From NCBI GenBank assembly GCA_003506065.1, contig DNXA01000010.1:1-8528 (forward strand): a stretch of 8,528 nt of DNA, written 5' to 3'. This DNA comes from Actinomycetota bacterium (GTDB lineage: Bacteria; Actinomycetota; Actinomycetes; S36-B12). Position numbers and translations under genes: made by a program. Below, one piece after another: positions 1 through 6,762 of this stretch; the stretch's first letter is position 1; each line of letters begins with the position of its first letter. The notes below the pieces were generated by a model, which ran no database searches, was not told the DNA's origin, and saw nothing but the letters and a program-made list of their open reading frames with translations.

Positions 1-1173
1 CACACGACACCGCGACTTGAACTGCTTTCAGCTGCCCTGCTGGTCGGATTGCTCGCGAATATCCACACGTACACCTTCTTCTCGATCACCTTGGTGATCG
101 CCATCTTCGTCACTGCTCGCGATCTGACTCGACATCCATCACACACGCGCGCGTATCTGACCATCGCGCTTGGGGTGCTCGTCCTTGTCTTCGGCCAGGC
201 GATCGCCTCAGTGACTGGACCACTGCCACTCCTCGTGCTGCTCCTGGCGGCGATGTCACCGGTGCTGATTCCGGCCGGCTGGCGGGCCAAGAGGGTGGCG
301 ATACCGGCACTGATCATCATGGCCATTGCCGCGAGCCCTGAAGTCATTCGCACTGCACTGGGCATGCTCGACAAGGATCCCTTTCTCACCTATCGCGAGG
401 CATCCAGCGAGGGCTTGGGAATTCTGGAACCAGCAACTCTTGTGGCCTCCACTGCCTGGATCCTGCTGTTCATCACTGTTTCGCTGGGCCTTTGGCGCAG
501 CCGACAGGCGACCTTGAGCGCATTGACGATCGCCCTTGGTCTGGGCTTTGTGATCATGCCTGCAAATGATCTTTGGGGCTTCAACCAGGAGCCATACCGA
601 TCGTGGGTGCAATTCGCGATCCTCAGTTCCCTGCTGCTGATGATCCCGCTCGCGTGGAGTCTGACCCGCCTGCGCGCCTGGAGCAGGGAGCATCGAGTGG
701 TTTTTGCCATTGCTGGCGGGCTGACGCTGATCATCTGGGCGCTTGGCCTACCGGACTTCCGAGGATTCTGGCAGTTTGCCCACGCCCAGGGAGTGATCGA
801 ACTCGACGGAGAGCGGGCGCACGCTCTTGCTGCACTCACCAGTGGGACAAACGGGATCATCATGAGCAGTCGGTGCATCGATCCCCAGGTCGCAAAACTG
901 GTGACGAAGAAGCCAATCGCCTACTACAACCTCGGGCTGGCTTGGCCTGCTGACGTTGAGAGCTTCAAGACCTTCCGCGATCTACTTGGCCGACATCCGG
1001 AGAACCCGGAAGCACTGCAGAATGCCAATGTGCGGTGGGCCGTAACGGACTCAGCCTGCTTTGAGGACTGGAACTTCCCCAGCGACAATCGCGTCACCAT
1101 GGTTGGTGCCCGCGCCTATGAATCGGCCTCCGGTCCGCAGACCCTGCTGCTCTGGCAGGTCACACCTCGCTAA
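1..1173 (+). CDS. Polytopic membrane protein with extracytoplasmic C-terminal domain, 5'-truncated (GT-C-like, putative)
   Basis: The frame is open from base 1, so the gene begins left of the window; a TTG at 49 is only an internal leucine in the middle of a hydrophobic run. The visible part is 390 residues ending at TAA 1171-1173. There are about eight hydrophobic segments up to about residue 250 (for example near 50-72, 75-92, 145-165, 205-225 and 233-250). A largely hydrophilic domain of about 135 residues follows. Its only two cysteines, C292 and C353, lie in that tail, which should be outside the membrane. An acidic D124-K-D126-P loop is present. The fold pattern (many helices, then an outer globular tail) and the glycan neighbours suggest a GT-C-type glycosyltransferase or related envelope protein, but I do not recognise the family and the N-terminal catalytic loop is missing. 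It converges on the next gene with a four-base overlap. The call as a membrane protein is firm; the enzymatic role is inference. Confidence 0.85.
   Translation, partial: HTTPRLELLSAALLVGLLANIHTYTFFSITLVIAIFVTARDLTRHPSHTRAYLTIALGVLVLVFGQAIASVTGPLPLLVLLLAAMSPVLIPAGWRAKRVAIPALIIMAIAASPEVIRTALGMLDKDPFLTYREASSEGLGILEPATLVASTAWILLFITVSLGLWRSRQATLSALTIALGLGFVIMPANDLWGFNQEPYRSWVQFAILSSLLLMIPLAWSLTRLRAWSREHRVVFAIAGGLTLIIWALGLPDFRGFWQFAHAQGVIELDGERAHALAALTSGTNGIIMSSRCIDPQVAKLVTKKPIAYYNLGLAWPADVESFKTFRDLLGRHPENPEALQNANVRWAVTDSACFEDWNFPSDNRVTMVGARAYESASGPQTLLLWQVTPR
1170..1173. other. Convergent stop overlap (CTAA)
   Basis: The plus-strand TAA (1171-1173) and the minus-strand TAG (1172-1170) share bases within CTAA. 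There is no room for a separate terminator between the genes, and I saw no strong GC stem with a T run nearby. Transcripts of the two genes must overlap at their 3' ends unless termination is factor-dependent. Confidence 0.9.
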
Positions 1174-2477
1174 TGCCAGTCCTTGCCGATCGTGCAGGGC
1201 AGATTTGGGTGCGAGGGCTCCTGCAAGCCGTCACCCCAATTGGGTGGCCAGAACGGGGTGAAGACGGGGCGTTCGGTCAACGTCGGATCAGAGATGCAAT
1301 GGACGGCGAGACGGGTAACCTCCCCCTGCCAAGGCGGAGCGGCGGTCGTGCGCCACACACTCGCCGGAAGTGATGGCCACCAGATGATGAGCACGAGCCC
1401 ACCAATGAGCACGAGAAGCAGCGGCCGAAGCCTGGCGACAACTGGATCCAGACACACCAGCACGGCAAGTGCCCACAGAATGCACGGCACCACGAAGTAA
1501 CGATTGTTCGTGTAGCCAATCACGCTGGGCATTGCCCCAACAACCACTCCGACGAGGAGCAAGATCCCAGCTCCCCGCAAGCGATCCCTTCTGAAGACAA
1601 TCAGCCAGAGGCCGCACACCAGTATCGCCGTAACCAGAACCCAAGCTGTCCATGCAGCGGGGGTTGAGACGTAGTTGGTGAAGACCGTTACCTCGCCCAG
1701 ATTCAGGCCGGGCCAGAAGCTGAGTGCTGCCGTAGGAATGAGTTCAACCCAGGTCCGAAGCGACTCCCAACCCAGGCTCACTGGTCGGGGTACATCAGAG
1801 GTAAGCGCCACCGTGGCCTGCACGATCAGTCCGATCAGCAAGCCACCGAAGAGCCATAGGGCTGCCCGTTTGCGAATAGCACCCACCAACACTTGGAATG
1901 CCAGGACGAACAACAGCACAGCGGCTGAAGGAATCGTCAGACCAGCAAGCAGCAGGAGGACCGAAACGCTCTTGGCCGGGTATGGCTTCAACGGGAAGGC
2001 GAGAGCAATGGTTCCCACGAACAGCAGCGGCATGTACGCGCTAGCCACCACATTGAGTGCTTCGAGTCCAACAATCGGTGCGAGTACCAGCAGCAATGCA
2101 CCAACGGCGCTCGTGACAATCCCGAGCCCGAATCGGCGCAACCACCACCAAGCCCAAGCACAGGCAACGCCAGCCAGAACGCTGGCGATCAGATTCGCTG
2201 CCAAGGCCCACTGCGATGGCGGGAAGATCGCAGTGATTCCGGCAAGCGCGCGCGGTAGAAAGATCGAATACCCAGCAAAGGGATCGAAAAGGCAACTGAG
2301 ATACCCAGCCTTCTCAACACACAGCGGGAACAGGCCGTCCTCTGCCCAGAGCACCTGTGTCAGCGCCTCCGGATTGCGCCACAGGAGCCGGCCCAATGAA
2401 ATCGCAGCCGCGATGAACGCGATGAGAACAGCCGCCGAGATCTCCAGATTCCGCGAGCGCGAACTCTCCGGGCTCAT
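1170..2477 (-). CDS. Polytopic membrane protein, probable GT-C-type glycosyltransferase
   Basis: 435 residues, ATG at 2477-2475 and TAG at 1172-1170. The N-terminus is short and basic (R7, R9), then a first helix at about 13-32. It is followed by an outer loop holding W44-A-E46-D47-G-L-F and G69-Y70. An acidic pair in the first extracytoplasmic loop is the usual catalytic signature of GT-C glycosyltransferases, which transfer sugars from polyprenyl-phosphate donors. About ten more hydrophobic stretches follow up to about residue 373, then an outer tail of about 60 residues rich in Pro and Trp. Cysteines C53/C62 (first loop) and C394/C428 (tail) form two candidate disulfide pairs. The gene starts nine bases after the stop of the upstream membrane gene on the same strand, so the two are very likely co-transcribed. 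No Shine-Dalgarno sequence precedes the ATG; a TAACCT hexamer six bases upstream may give an extra leaderless start. Acceptor and sugar are unknown. A non-catalytic membrane role is possible. Confidence 0.85.
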   Translation of the reverse strand: MSPESSRSRNLEISAAVLIAFIAAAISLGRLLWRNPEALTQVLWAEDGLFPLCVEKAGYLSCLFDPFAGYSIFLPRALAGITAIFPPSQWALAANLIASVLAGVACAWAWWWLRRFGLGIVTSAVGALLLVLAPIVGLEALNVVASAYMPLLFVGTIALAFPLKPYPAKSVSVLLLLAGLTIPSAAVLLFVLAFQVLVGAIRKRAALWLFGGLLIGLIVQATVALTSDVPRPVSLGWESLRTWVELIPTAALSFWPGLNLGEVTVFTNYVSTPAAWTAWVLVTAILVCGLWLIVFRRDRLRGAGILLLVGVVVGAMPSVIGYTNNRYFVVPCILWALAVLVCLDPVVARLRPLLLVLIGGLVLIIWWPSLPASVWRTTAAPPWQGEVTRLAVHCISDPTLTERPVFTPFWPPNWGDGLQEPSHPNLPCTIGKDWH

Positions 2478-2483
2478 AAGTGG

Positions 2484-2489
2484 AGGTTA
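2484..2489 (-). promoter_or_regulatory. Possible internal -10 element (TAACCT) for the downstream membrane gene
   Basis: On the minus strand TAACCT fits TANNNT and is followed by six bases and then ATG at 2477. It overlaps the TAA stop of the upstream gene. There is no Shine-Dalgarno sequence in this junction; the minus strand even carries CCTCC, the opposite of one. The spacing fits a leaderless start, but TANNNT is a weak motif and translation could instead be coupled to the upstream gene. Confidence 0.3.
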
Positions 2490-3911
2490 CTTTACAGTTG
2501 CCTCAGCAGGATCTCTGGGCCAGAGCAGCAACAACAGGCTCAACCCAAGTGCGAATGCGCCCGCGGTTATACCGGCCAGACTTGCAAGCAGGGTATTCCA
2601 GACCACGATCGAACAGACGGCAACCAGCGTCAGCATCGCTATGCCCGCAAATACATACGATCGCCCGATCTTGTGTACCAAGGTCGAGAGCAATGGCACA
2701 CAGAGCAGTAGGAACGCGGCCTTGTACGCCCAGCCAAATCCACCAACAAGCACGCTTGCCAGAAATATCGCACTGCCTGCAGCAGCAAGCATTGAGGTGT
2801 ACGTATGGGATCCCATTGACCTGCGAGCCAAGCCAACACCGATGACAACTCCCCAAGCCAAAGCGGCAATTGCGAGCAGCAGAATCAGCGCATCACCTGC
2901 CTGAACTCCGTGAGTTGGAAACTCCGAATGCAGCATGCGCGCCACAACTGGCACTCTGCCGAGCACCACGAAGTCACCAACGTCAGTCATATTTGAATTC
3001 GACTGCATGCTGAACTTGAAGTTCGTCCACGTCAGCTGGACGAAGCCACCCGAAGCCACCGCCCACCCAGCCAACACAATCCAGCCACGTCGAATCCATA
3101 ACAGCGGCAGCAGGAGGAGCCCCATCGCGAATGGGTAGTACTTCCACGTGCCCATGAGCCAGATGAGAACAGCAACCACAGACCAAGAGATCAACGAAGG
3201 CCATCGTCGAACGATGATCACAGCGACAACAGCAACCCAGATGAGGATCGCATCCACATTGCCTCGCTCAAGCAGCAGCAGCCAGGGAGCTCCCAGAGCC
3301 GAGACCAGCAGAACGATCTGGCCGATCCCACGCGACTGACGGGCCAGCCACGCAAGAGCTAGCGAGGAGATGACCATCATCGCCACGCCAAGAACGAGCA
3401 CGTGGGTGAACGAGAAGATCCCGAACGGCACATGTTGCAGCCAGAGCATTCCGGGGCCGTAAATCGCCGGATCTGGCAAGCAGCCATTGTGTTCGGCAAA
3501 GACATCGACGCCCACCGCGCTGCAGTCGATACTGCGCAAGACAAGCGCGAGATCCCAAAAGCGCTCGATGCCCTGCGGAATGCGGAGACCTCGGTACAGC
3601 AGAGCAGCGGTATCTGGATTCCCGAAACTCAGGATCAGCCACGGCACAAGTGCAAAGCCAAGTGAGACTGCGCCCACCAGCCATGCGAAAGCCTTGCTGA
3701 CCTCAAGATCGAATCGATGAATGAGTGCCGCAACTCCGAATACCGCCACAAACACAGCGAGGCTGGTCAGCGCCGTCGGCACGTAGTTGGCGGCGGATGT
3801 GCTTGTTGAGTCCGAGGCGGTCCGCAGGACTTGAACCATGGCGATCACATTCAGTGCAAATACCAGGCCCGCAAGCAGCCAGGTCACCCTGATCCACGTA
3901 GACCGGCTCAT
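2487..3911 (-). CDS. GT87/DUF2029-like polyprenyl-phosphate-dependent glycosyltransferase (membrane)
   Basis: 474 residues from ATG 3911-3909 to TAA 2489-2487. About eleven to twelve hydrophobic segments are spread over the whole length (for example 10-30, 47-64, 76-95, 165-188, 197-213, 219-234, 243-270). Motifs include E215-R-G-N218-V-D220 at the start of one helix and W256-K257-Y-Y-P260 at the end of another. Both resemble the 'xxGNxxxxL...KxxP' pattern of GT87 mannosyltransferase-like proteins, which use polyprenyl-phosphate sugars outside the membrane. A loop with Y151-G-P-G and cysteines C130 and C144 is predicted outside. The frame extends upstream to an ATG at 3995, but those 28 residues are hydrophilic, not membrane-like, and would overlap the divergent glycosyltransferase by 85 bases, so I chose 3911. 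A TAGTAT hexamer lies eight bases upstream of this ATG. It is the first gene of a two-gene operon with the 435-residue membrane protein. The GT-C call is moderately sure; donor and acceptor are unknown. Confidence 0.85.
   Translation of the reverse strand: MSRSTWIRVTWLLAGLVFALNVIAMVQVLRTASDSTSTSAANYVPTALTSLAVFVAVFGVAALIHRFDLEVSKAFAWLVGAVSLGFALVPWLILSFGNPDTAALLYRGLRIPQGIERFWDLALVLRSIDCSAVGVDVFAEHNGCLPDPAIYGPGMLWLQHVPFGIFSFTHVLVLGVAMMVISSLALAWLARQSRGIGQIVLLVSALGAPWLLLLERGNVDAILIWVAVVAVIIVRRWPSLISWSVVAVLIWLMGTWKYYPFAMGLLLLPLLWIRRGWIVLAGWAVASGGFVQLTWTNFKFSMQSNSNMTDVGDFVVLGRVPVVARMLHSEFPTHGVQAGDALILLLAIAALAWGVVIGVGLARRSMGSHTYTSMLAAAGSAIFLASVLVGGFGWAYKAAFLLLCVPLLSTLVHKIGRSYVFAGIAMLTLVAVCSIVVWNTLLASLAGITAGAFALGLSLLLLLWPRDPAEATVK
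3041..3060. repeat. Perfect 10-bp tandem duplication within a coding region
   Basis: The ten bases CGAAGCCACC occur twice in direct succession. They lie inside the GT87-like membrane gene, encoding part of the stretch near V285-A-S-G-G. Ten bases is not a multiple of three, so a recent duplication would have shifted the frame. The frame is intact, so the two copies are read in different frames and the repeat is probably fortuitous or old. Confidence 0.5.
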
Positions 3912-4773
3912 GAACCGCGATACTAACTGCGTGCCACCTCTCGTCTCAGTTGTCGTTCCCGTCTTTGACGGGATGCCGCATCTGCAGGCGCTCACCGATT
4001 CCCTGCTGAGCCAGACCTATACAGAGCTGGAGATCGTGTTCAGTGAAGGCGGCGGCAGCGACGGGTCCTTGACCTATCTCAAGTCCCTTTCGGACCCACG
4101 AGTGCGCGTCATTGAGCAGAGTGGAAAACCCTCAGCAGGCGAGAACTGGACCCGTGTCACTCAGGCGGGAAGCGGCGAATTCATCAAATTGGTGTGCCAG
4201 GACGATCTTCTGCATCCCGACGCAATCCAAAAGCAGGTTGACGACCTCACTGCACAGCCGTCAGCCGTCATGGCCATTGCACAGCGAGACATCGTCGATG
4301 CCAAGGGCAAGCTGCTGTATGCCAGGCGTGGCTGTGCCGGCCTCCGGGCTGGTCGGCAATCTGGCACTGACGTCATTCGCACTGCCTTCTTACAGGGCAC
4401 CAATGTCATCGGTGAACCCTTGGCCGTTCTGTTTCGACGCGAGCCACTCCTGAACGCCATGCCGTGGAGTGATGCCAATCCCCTGGTGCTCGACCTTGAC
4501 TGCTACCAACGGGTCGCGCCCACTGGAGATGTCGTGGTACGAATGGAATCCCTCGGTGCATTTCGAGTGAGCACGAGCTCCTGGTCCACTCGCTTAGCCA
4601 AGGAACAACTTGCGCAATATCAGCGTTGGCAAGATGAGTACGCAGCCAGCGCCAACCCAGCTCCAAGCGCGAGCGAGCTTCGCAAGGCCCGGCGAGGCGC
4701 ATGGCTGCAGACAACCCTGCGTCGAGGTGCCTACAGCTGGCTGAAGTTCAAGGGCGGTTTCAAATCTGCCTGA
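3910..4773 (+). CDS. Family 2 glycosyltransferase (GT-A fold), cytoplasmic
   Basis: 287 residues from ATG 3910, or 280 from GTG 3931; TGA at 4771-4773. The core opens with a typical GT2 strand (L11 to P17, then V-F-D20-G) and continues to Q97-D98-D99, the DXD-like pair that binds the metal and nucleotide-sugar diphosphate. G168-E-P170 and D195-L-D197-C-Y are also typical of GT2 proteins that elongate O-antigen or capsule-like glycans. No signal peptide or membrane helix is seen, so it probably acts at the inner membrane face. The usual D-D-G-S loop is replaced by S45-E46-G-G-G-S50-D51-G-S53, so the first uridine-contacting Asp is not in its usual form. A longer start at 3838 would run antisense through the divergent gene and is rejected. 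It has no clear Shine-Dalgarno. It is first of three plus-strand genes. The donor sugar cannot be inferred. Confidence 0.9.
   Translation: MNRDTNCVPPLVSVVVPVFDGMPHLQALTDSLLSQTYTELEIVFSEGGGSDGSLTYLKSLSDPRVRVIEQSGKPSAGENWTRVTQAGSGEFIKLVCQDDLLHPDAIQKQVDDLTAQPSAVMAIAQRDIVDAKGKLLYARRGCAGLRAGRQSGTDVIRTAFLQGTNVIGEPLAVLFRREPLLNAMPWSDANPLVLDLDCYQRVAPTGDVVVRMESLGAFRVSTSSWSTRLAKEQLAQYQRWQDEYAASANPAPSASELRKARRGAWLQTTLRRGAYSWLKFKGGFKSA
3919..3924 (+). promoter_or_regulatory. Possible -10 element (GATACT) for the plus-strand glycosyltransferase operon
   Basis: Plus-strand GATACT keeps the key A at position 2 and T at position 6 of a -10 hexamer, and is followed by six bases and then GTG at 3931. It overlaps the minus-strand TAGTAT almost completely, so one near-symmetric element may fire both ways. 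No convincing -35 is visible. If it is used, the glycosyltransferase starts at 3931 rather than at 3910. Confidence 0.35.
3920..3925 (-). promoter_or_regulatory. Predicted -10 element (TAGTAT) for the minus-strand membrane operon
   Basis: Minus-strand TAGTAT matches TANNNT and is followed by eight bases and then ATG at 3911, which fits leaderless or near-leaderless transcription of the two-gene membrane operon. An upstream CTGAGA (3949 down to 3944, spacer 18) matches four of six bases of TTGACA. It lies inside the 5' end of the divergent glycosyltransferase gene if that gene starts at 3910. Confidence 0.45.
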
Positions 4774-4810
4774 CGCAGTGCAGAGACGACCAGCGAACAT
4801 GGCGTTCGCC

Positions 4811-4816
4811 TACACT
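4811..4816 (+). promoter_or_regulatory. Predicted -10 element (TACACT) upstream of the polyprenyl-phosphate glycosyltransferase
   Basis: TACACT matches TANNNT and sits six bases before GTG at 4823, the spacing of a leaderless start. This supports 4823 as the start rather than GTG 4778 or ATG 4799. No good -35 hexamer is seen. It would give the last two plus-strand genes their own transcript in addition to read-through from the first. Confidence 0.45.
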
Positions 4817-4822
4817 CCACGG

Positions 4823-5845
4823 GTGAGCCAAGGGATCCAGGGTGCGCAAAAGCGGCCCTTAAATATCAGCGTGGTGATCCCGGTCTACCGCGGTGAGGAC
4901 ACCCTGCCCACGCTCATCGCTGAATTTGCATCGCTCATCGCCGAACAACGCACCAAGGCTGGCCGCGCTTTCCGAGTTGGCGAAGTACTGCTCGTGTGGG
5001 ATCGCGGTCCGGGCCGTAGCGATGCTGTCATTCGGGAGCTGGCCGCACAGCACGACTGGGTCAAGCCGATCTGGCTCTCACGCAATTTTGGTCAGCATGC
5101 CGCCACCCTGGCCGGGATGACTTCATCTGGTGGCGACTGGATCGTCACCATGGACGAGGACGGCCAACAGGATCCGACGTACATTCCAGACCTGATCGAC
5201 GCGGCCTACGACAAGGGCGCGCAACTGGTCTACGGGGCACCGAGCAATCCACCGCCGCACAGCGCCATGCGAAACCTCGGCTCCAAGACTGCCAAGCGGC
5301 TGTTCACCAATGTGCTGGCAGATTCGGAATTCGCTGACTTCAACAGCTACCGACTCGTGCTAGGCGAGATCGGCCGCTCAGTTGCGGCGTACACCGGCAA
5401 TGGCGTCTACCTGGATGTGGCATTGAGTTGGGTGGTTGCTGATGTGACGACCTGCACAGTGGTGTCGCGTCAAGAGGGCCGCGACGCGGAGAACTACAAC
5501 TACCGACGACTCTTTGCGCACTTTGGCCGTCTCGTGATTTCCAGCGGCACCAAGCCGCTGGCGATCGTCAGCTGGCTCGGCATCTTCTTCGTGCTGATTG
5601 GTGGCCTGGTCAGTATCTGGGTGCTGTGGCAACGCATTTTTGGTGAGTTGACCGTCACCGGCTGGGCCAGCACCTTCGTCGCCCTGATGGTCATTGGTGG
5701 TGCCATCCTGCTGAGTCTGGGAGTCGTGGCGCAGTACGTCGGTGCTGCAACCAACATGAGTCTGGGCAAGCCGCTCTACGTCGTAGTGCGCGACCCTGCA
5801 GCGACCTTCGATCCACGGGCCTCCGATGGTCCACGCGAGCCTTGA
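4823..5845 (+). CDS. Polyprenyl-phosphate glycosyltransferase, DPM1/GtrB/ArnC-like (GT2) with two C-terminal membrane helices
   Basis: 340 residues from GTG 4823; TGA at 5843-5845. Alternative starts GTG 4778 and ATG 4799 only add a non-conserved N-terminus. The GT2 domain begins at I15-S-V-V-I-P20 and contains S86-R-N-F-G-Q91, a family hallmark, and M110-D111-E-D113-G-Q115, the metal and donor site (usually M-D-x-D-x-Q). D172-F173-N and Y227-R-R-L230 also match this family. Two helices at about 245-269 and 280-304 anchor it, as in GtrB, ArnC and Synechocystis DPM-like enzymes. Such enzymes move a sugar from a nucleotide donor to undecaprenyl or decaprenyl phosphate on the cytoplasmic face; the product is flipped and used by GT-C enzymes outside. 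That matches the membrane genes here. The usual D-D-G-S loop is W59-D60-R-G62-P-G-R-S66-D67, a divergent form. It overlaps the next gene by three bases (TTG inside TTGA). Confidence 0.92.
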   Translation: MSQGIQGAQKRPLNISVVIPVYRGEDTLPTLIAEFASLIAEQRTKAGRAFRVGEVLLVWDRGPGRSDAVIRELAAQHDWVKPIWLSRNFGQHAATLAGMTSSGGDWIVTMDEDGQQDPTYIPDLIDAAYDKGAQLVYGAPSNPPPHSAMRNLGSKTAKRLFTNVLADSEFADFNSYRLVLGEIGRSVAAYTGNGVYLDVALSWVVADVTTCTVVSRQEGRDAENYNYRRLFAHFGRLVISSGTKPLAIVSWLGIFFVLIGGLVSIWVLWQRIFGELTVTGWASTFVALMVIGGAILLSLGVVAQYVGAATNMSLGKPLYVVVRDPAATFDPRASDGPREP

Positions 5846-6762
5846 TCACGTGGACCATCGGCGCCGGCGGCTTGCTGGGCAGCGCGATCAAACGTGCAAG
5901 TCAAAGGAATTTCTCGGCACCAAGCATCCCCTGGGATAACCAGGCCGACGCTATCCATGTGCTGCGGGTGACAGCGCAGGAGTTCGCAAAGCAGATTCAG
6001 GACGAAGATTGGGCCATCGTCTGGGCAGCGGGCAGCGCATCAACAAGTTCAAGTGCCGCCGAAGCCGAACTTGAGTTGCGCTCCCTCACCGCACTGACCG
6101 AGGCGATCCGCGAGCATAGGCCGGCAGGCCACGGGGTGTTCTTCCTGACTTCCTCAGCGGGAGGCATCTACGCTGGGGCAGCGGATCCACCATTCGATGA
6201 GCACACCGAGCCGGTACCCCTGAGCGCCTACGGTGAGCTCAAGTTCGCTCAAGAGCAGCAGTCAATTTCAGCCTTGGCTGATGTCTATTCAGTCATTGTT
6301 GGAAGACTCTCCAATCTCTACGGCCCAGGCCAGAACCTCGACAAACTTCAGGGGCTCATCTCACGACTAGCACTCGCATCGGTGACACGGCAGCCAATCA
6401 ACATGTTTGTATCCCTTGACACGATGCGCGACTACATCTTCACTGACGATGCAGCGAGCATCTGCCTGTACTGGATGCGCAAGGCGCTGCTGAGTAATGA
6501 ACACACGTGCAGCATGAAGATCATTGCGTCCGGACAGCCTGTCTCCCTGGGCTATTTGATTCATCTGATGCAGGACATCACGCGCACCAAGGTACCGGTG
6601 GCCTTCGGCTCGCACGCGAGCTCTGCTGCTCAAGCCTTAGATCTGCGTCTTCGCCCAACTGGTGGTGCTGAAGTCGAACGATTCATCGCCACACCCTTGG
6701 CTGCCGGCACGAAATTGGTCTACCTCGACATAGTCGAGCGGTATCAGCGCGGCCTTAACTAA
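5842..6762 (+). CDS. NAD(P)-dependent nucleotide-sugar epimerase/dehydratase/reductase (extended SDR)
   Basis: 306 residues, TTG at 5842-5844 and TAA at 6760-6762. The Rossmann signature G7-x-x-G10-x-x-G13 follows directly after the first strand, so the TTG start is well supported. Its start overlaps the previous stop (TTGA), which suggests translational coupling. The catalytic centre is visible as S104/S105 and Y130-G-E-L-K134, the YxxxK of SDR enzymes. R-L-S-N-L-Y-G-P after the active site (about residues 154-161) is the conserved substrate-binding segment of UDP/TDP-sugar epimerases and reductases. No membrane helix or signal peptide, so it is cytoplasmic. It most likely epimerises or reduces a nucleotide sugar that supplies the neighbouring glycosyltransferases; whether it is a 4-epimerase or a 4-keto reductase cannot be told. 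It is the last gene of the plus-strand operon and converges on the next gene with a four-base overlap. Confidence 0.9.
   Translation: MITWTIGAGGLLGSAIKRASQRNFSAPSIPWDNQADAIHVLRVTAQEFAKQIQDEDWAIVWAAGSASTSSSAAEAELELRSLTALTEAIREHRPAGHGVFFLTSSAGGIYAGAADPPFDEHTEPVPLSAYGELKFAQEQQSISALADVYSVIVGRLSNLYGPGQNLDKLQGLISRLALASVTRQPINMFVSLDTMRDYIFTDDAASICLYWMRKALLSNEHTCSMKIIASGQPVSLGYLIHLMQDITRTKVPVAFGSHASSAAQALDLRLRPTGGAEVERFIATPLAAGTKLVYLDIVERYQRGLN
6759..6762. other. Convergent stop overlap (CTAA)
   Basis: The SDR gene ends with TAA (6760-6762) and the facing membrane gene ends with TAG (6761-6759), sharing bases in CTAA. This is the same arrangement as at 1170-1173. No intrinsic terminator is apparent on either side. 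Confidence 0.9.

Noticed and set aside
256..878. Overlapping minus-strand open frames opposite the left-edge membrane gene
   Set aside because: Low-complexity, Arg- and Gln-rich translations with no motif; they are shadows of the plus-strand gene.
1675..2904. A long plus-strand open frame (409 codons) antisense to two membrane genes
   Set aside because: It spans the junction of two well-supported membrane genes on the other strand. Its product is rich in Ser, Thr, Ala and Pro with no domain, as expected for the antisense of hydrophobic coding sequence in GC-rich DNA.
3838..3909. Longer N-terminus for the GT2 gene starting at ATG 3838
   Set aside because: The added 24 residues are not like a GT2 N-terminus and are antisense to the well-supported membrane gene. 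The GT2 core begins shortly after 3931.
3912..3995. Longer N-terminus for the GT87-like gene starting at ATG 3995
   Set aside because: It adds 28 hydrophilic residues that lie antisense to the conserved first strand of the GT2 gene, and the start at 3911 has a -10 hexamer at a fitting distance.
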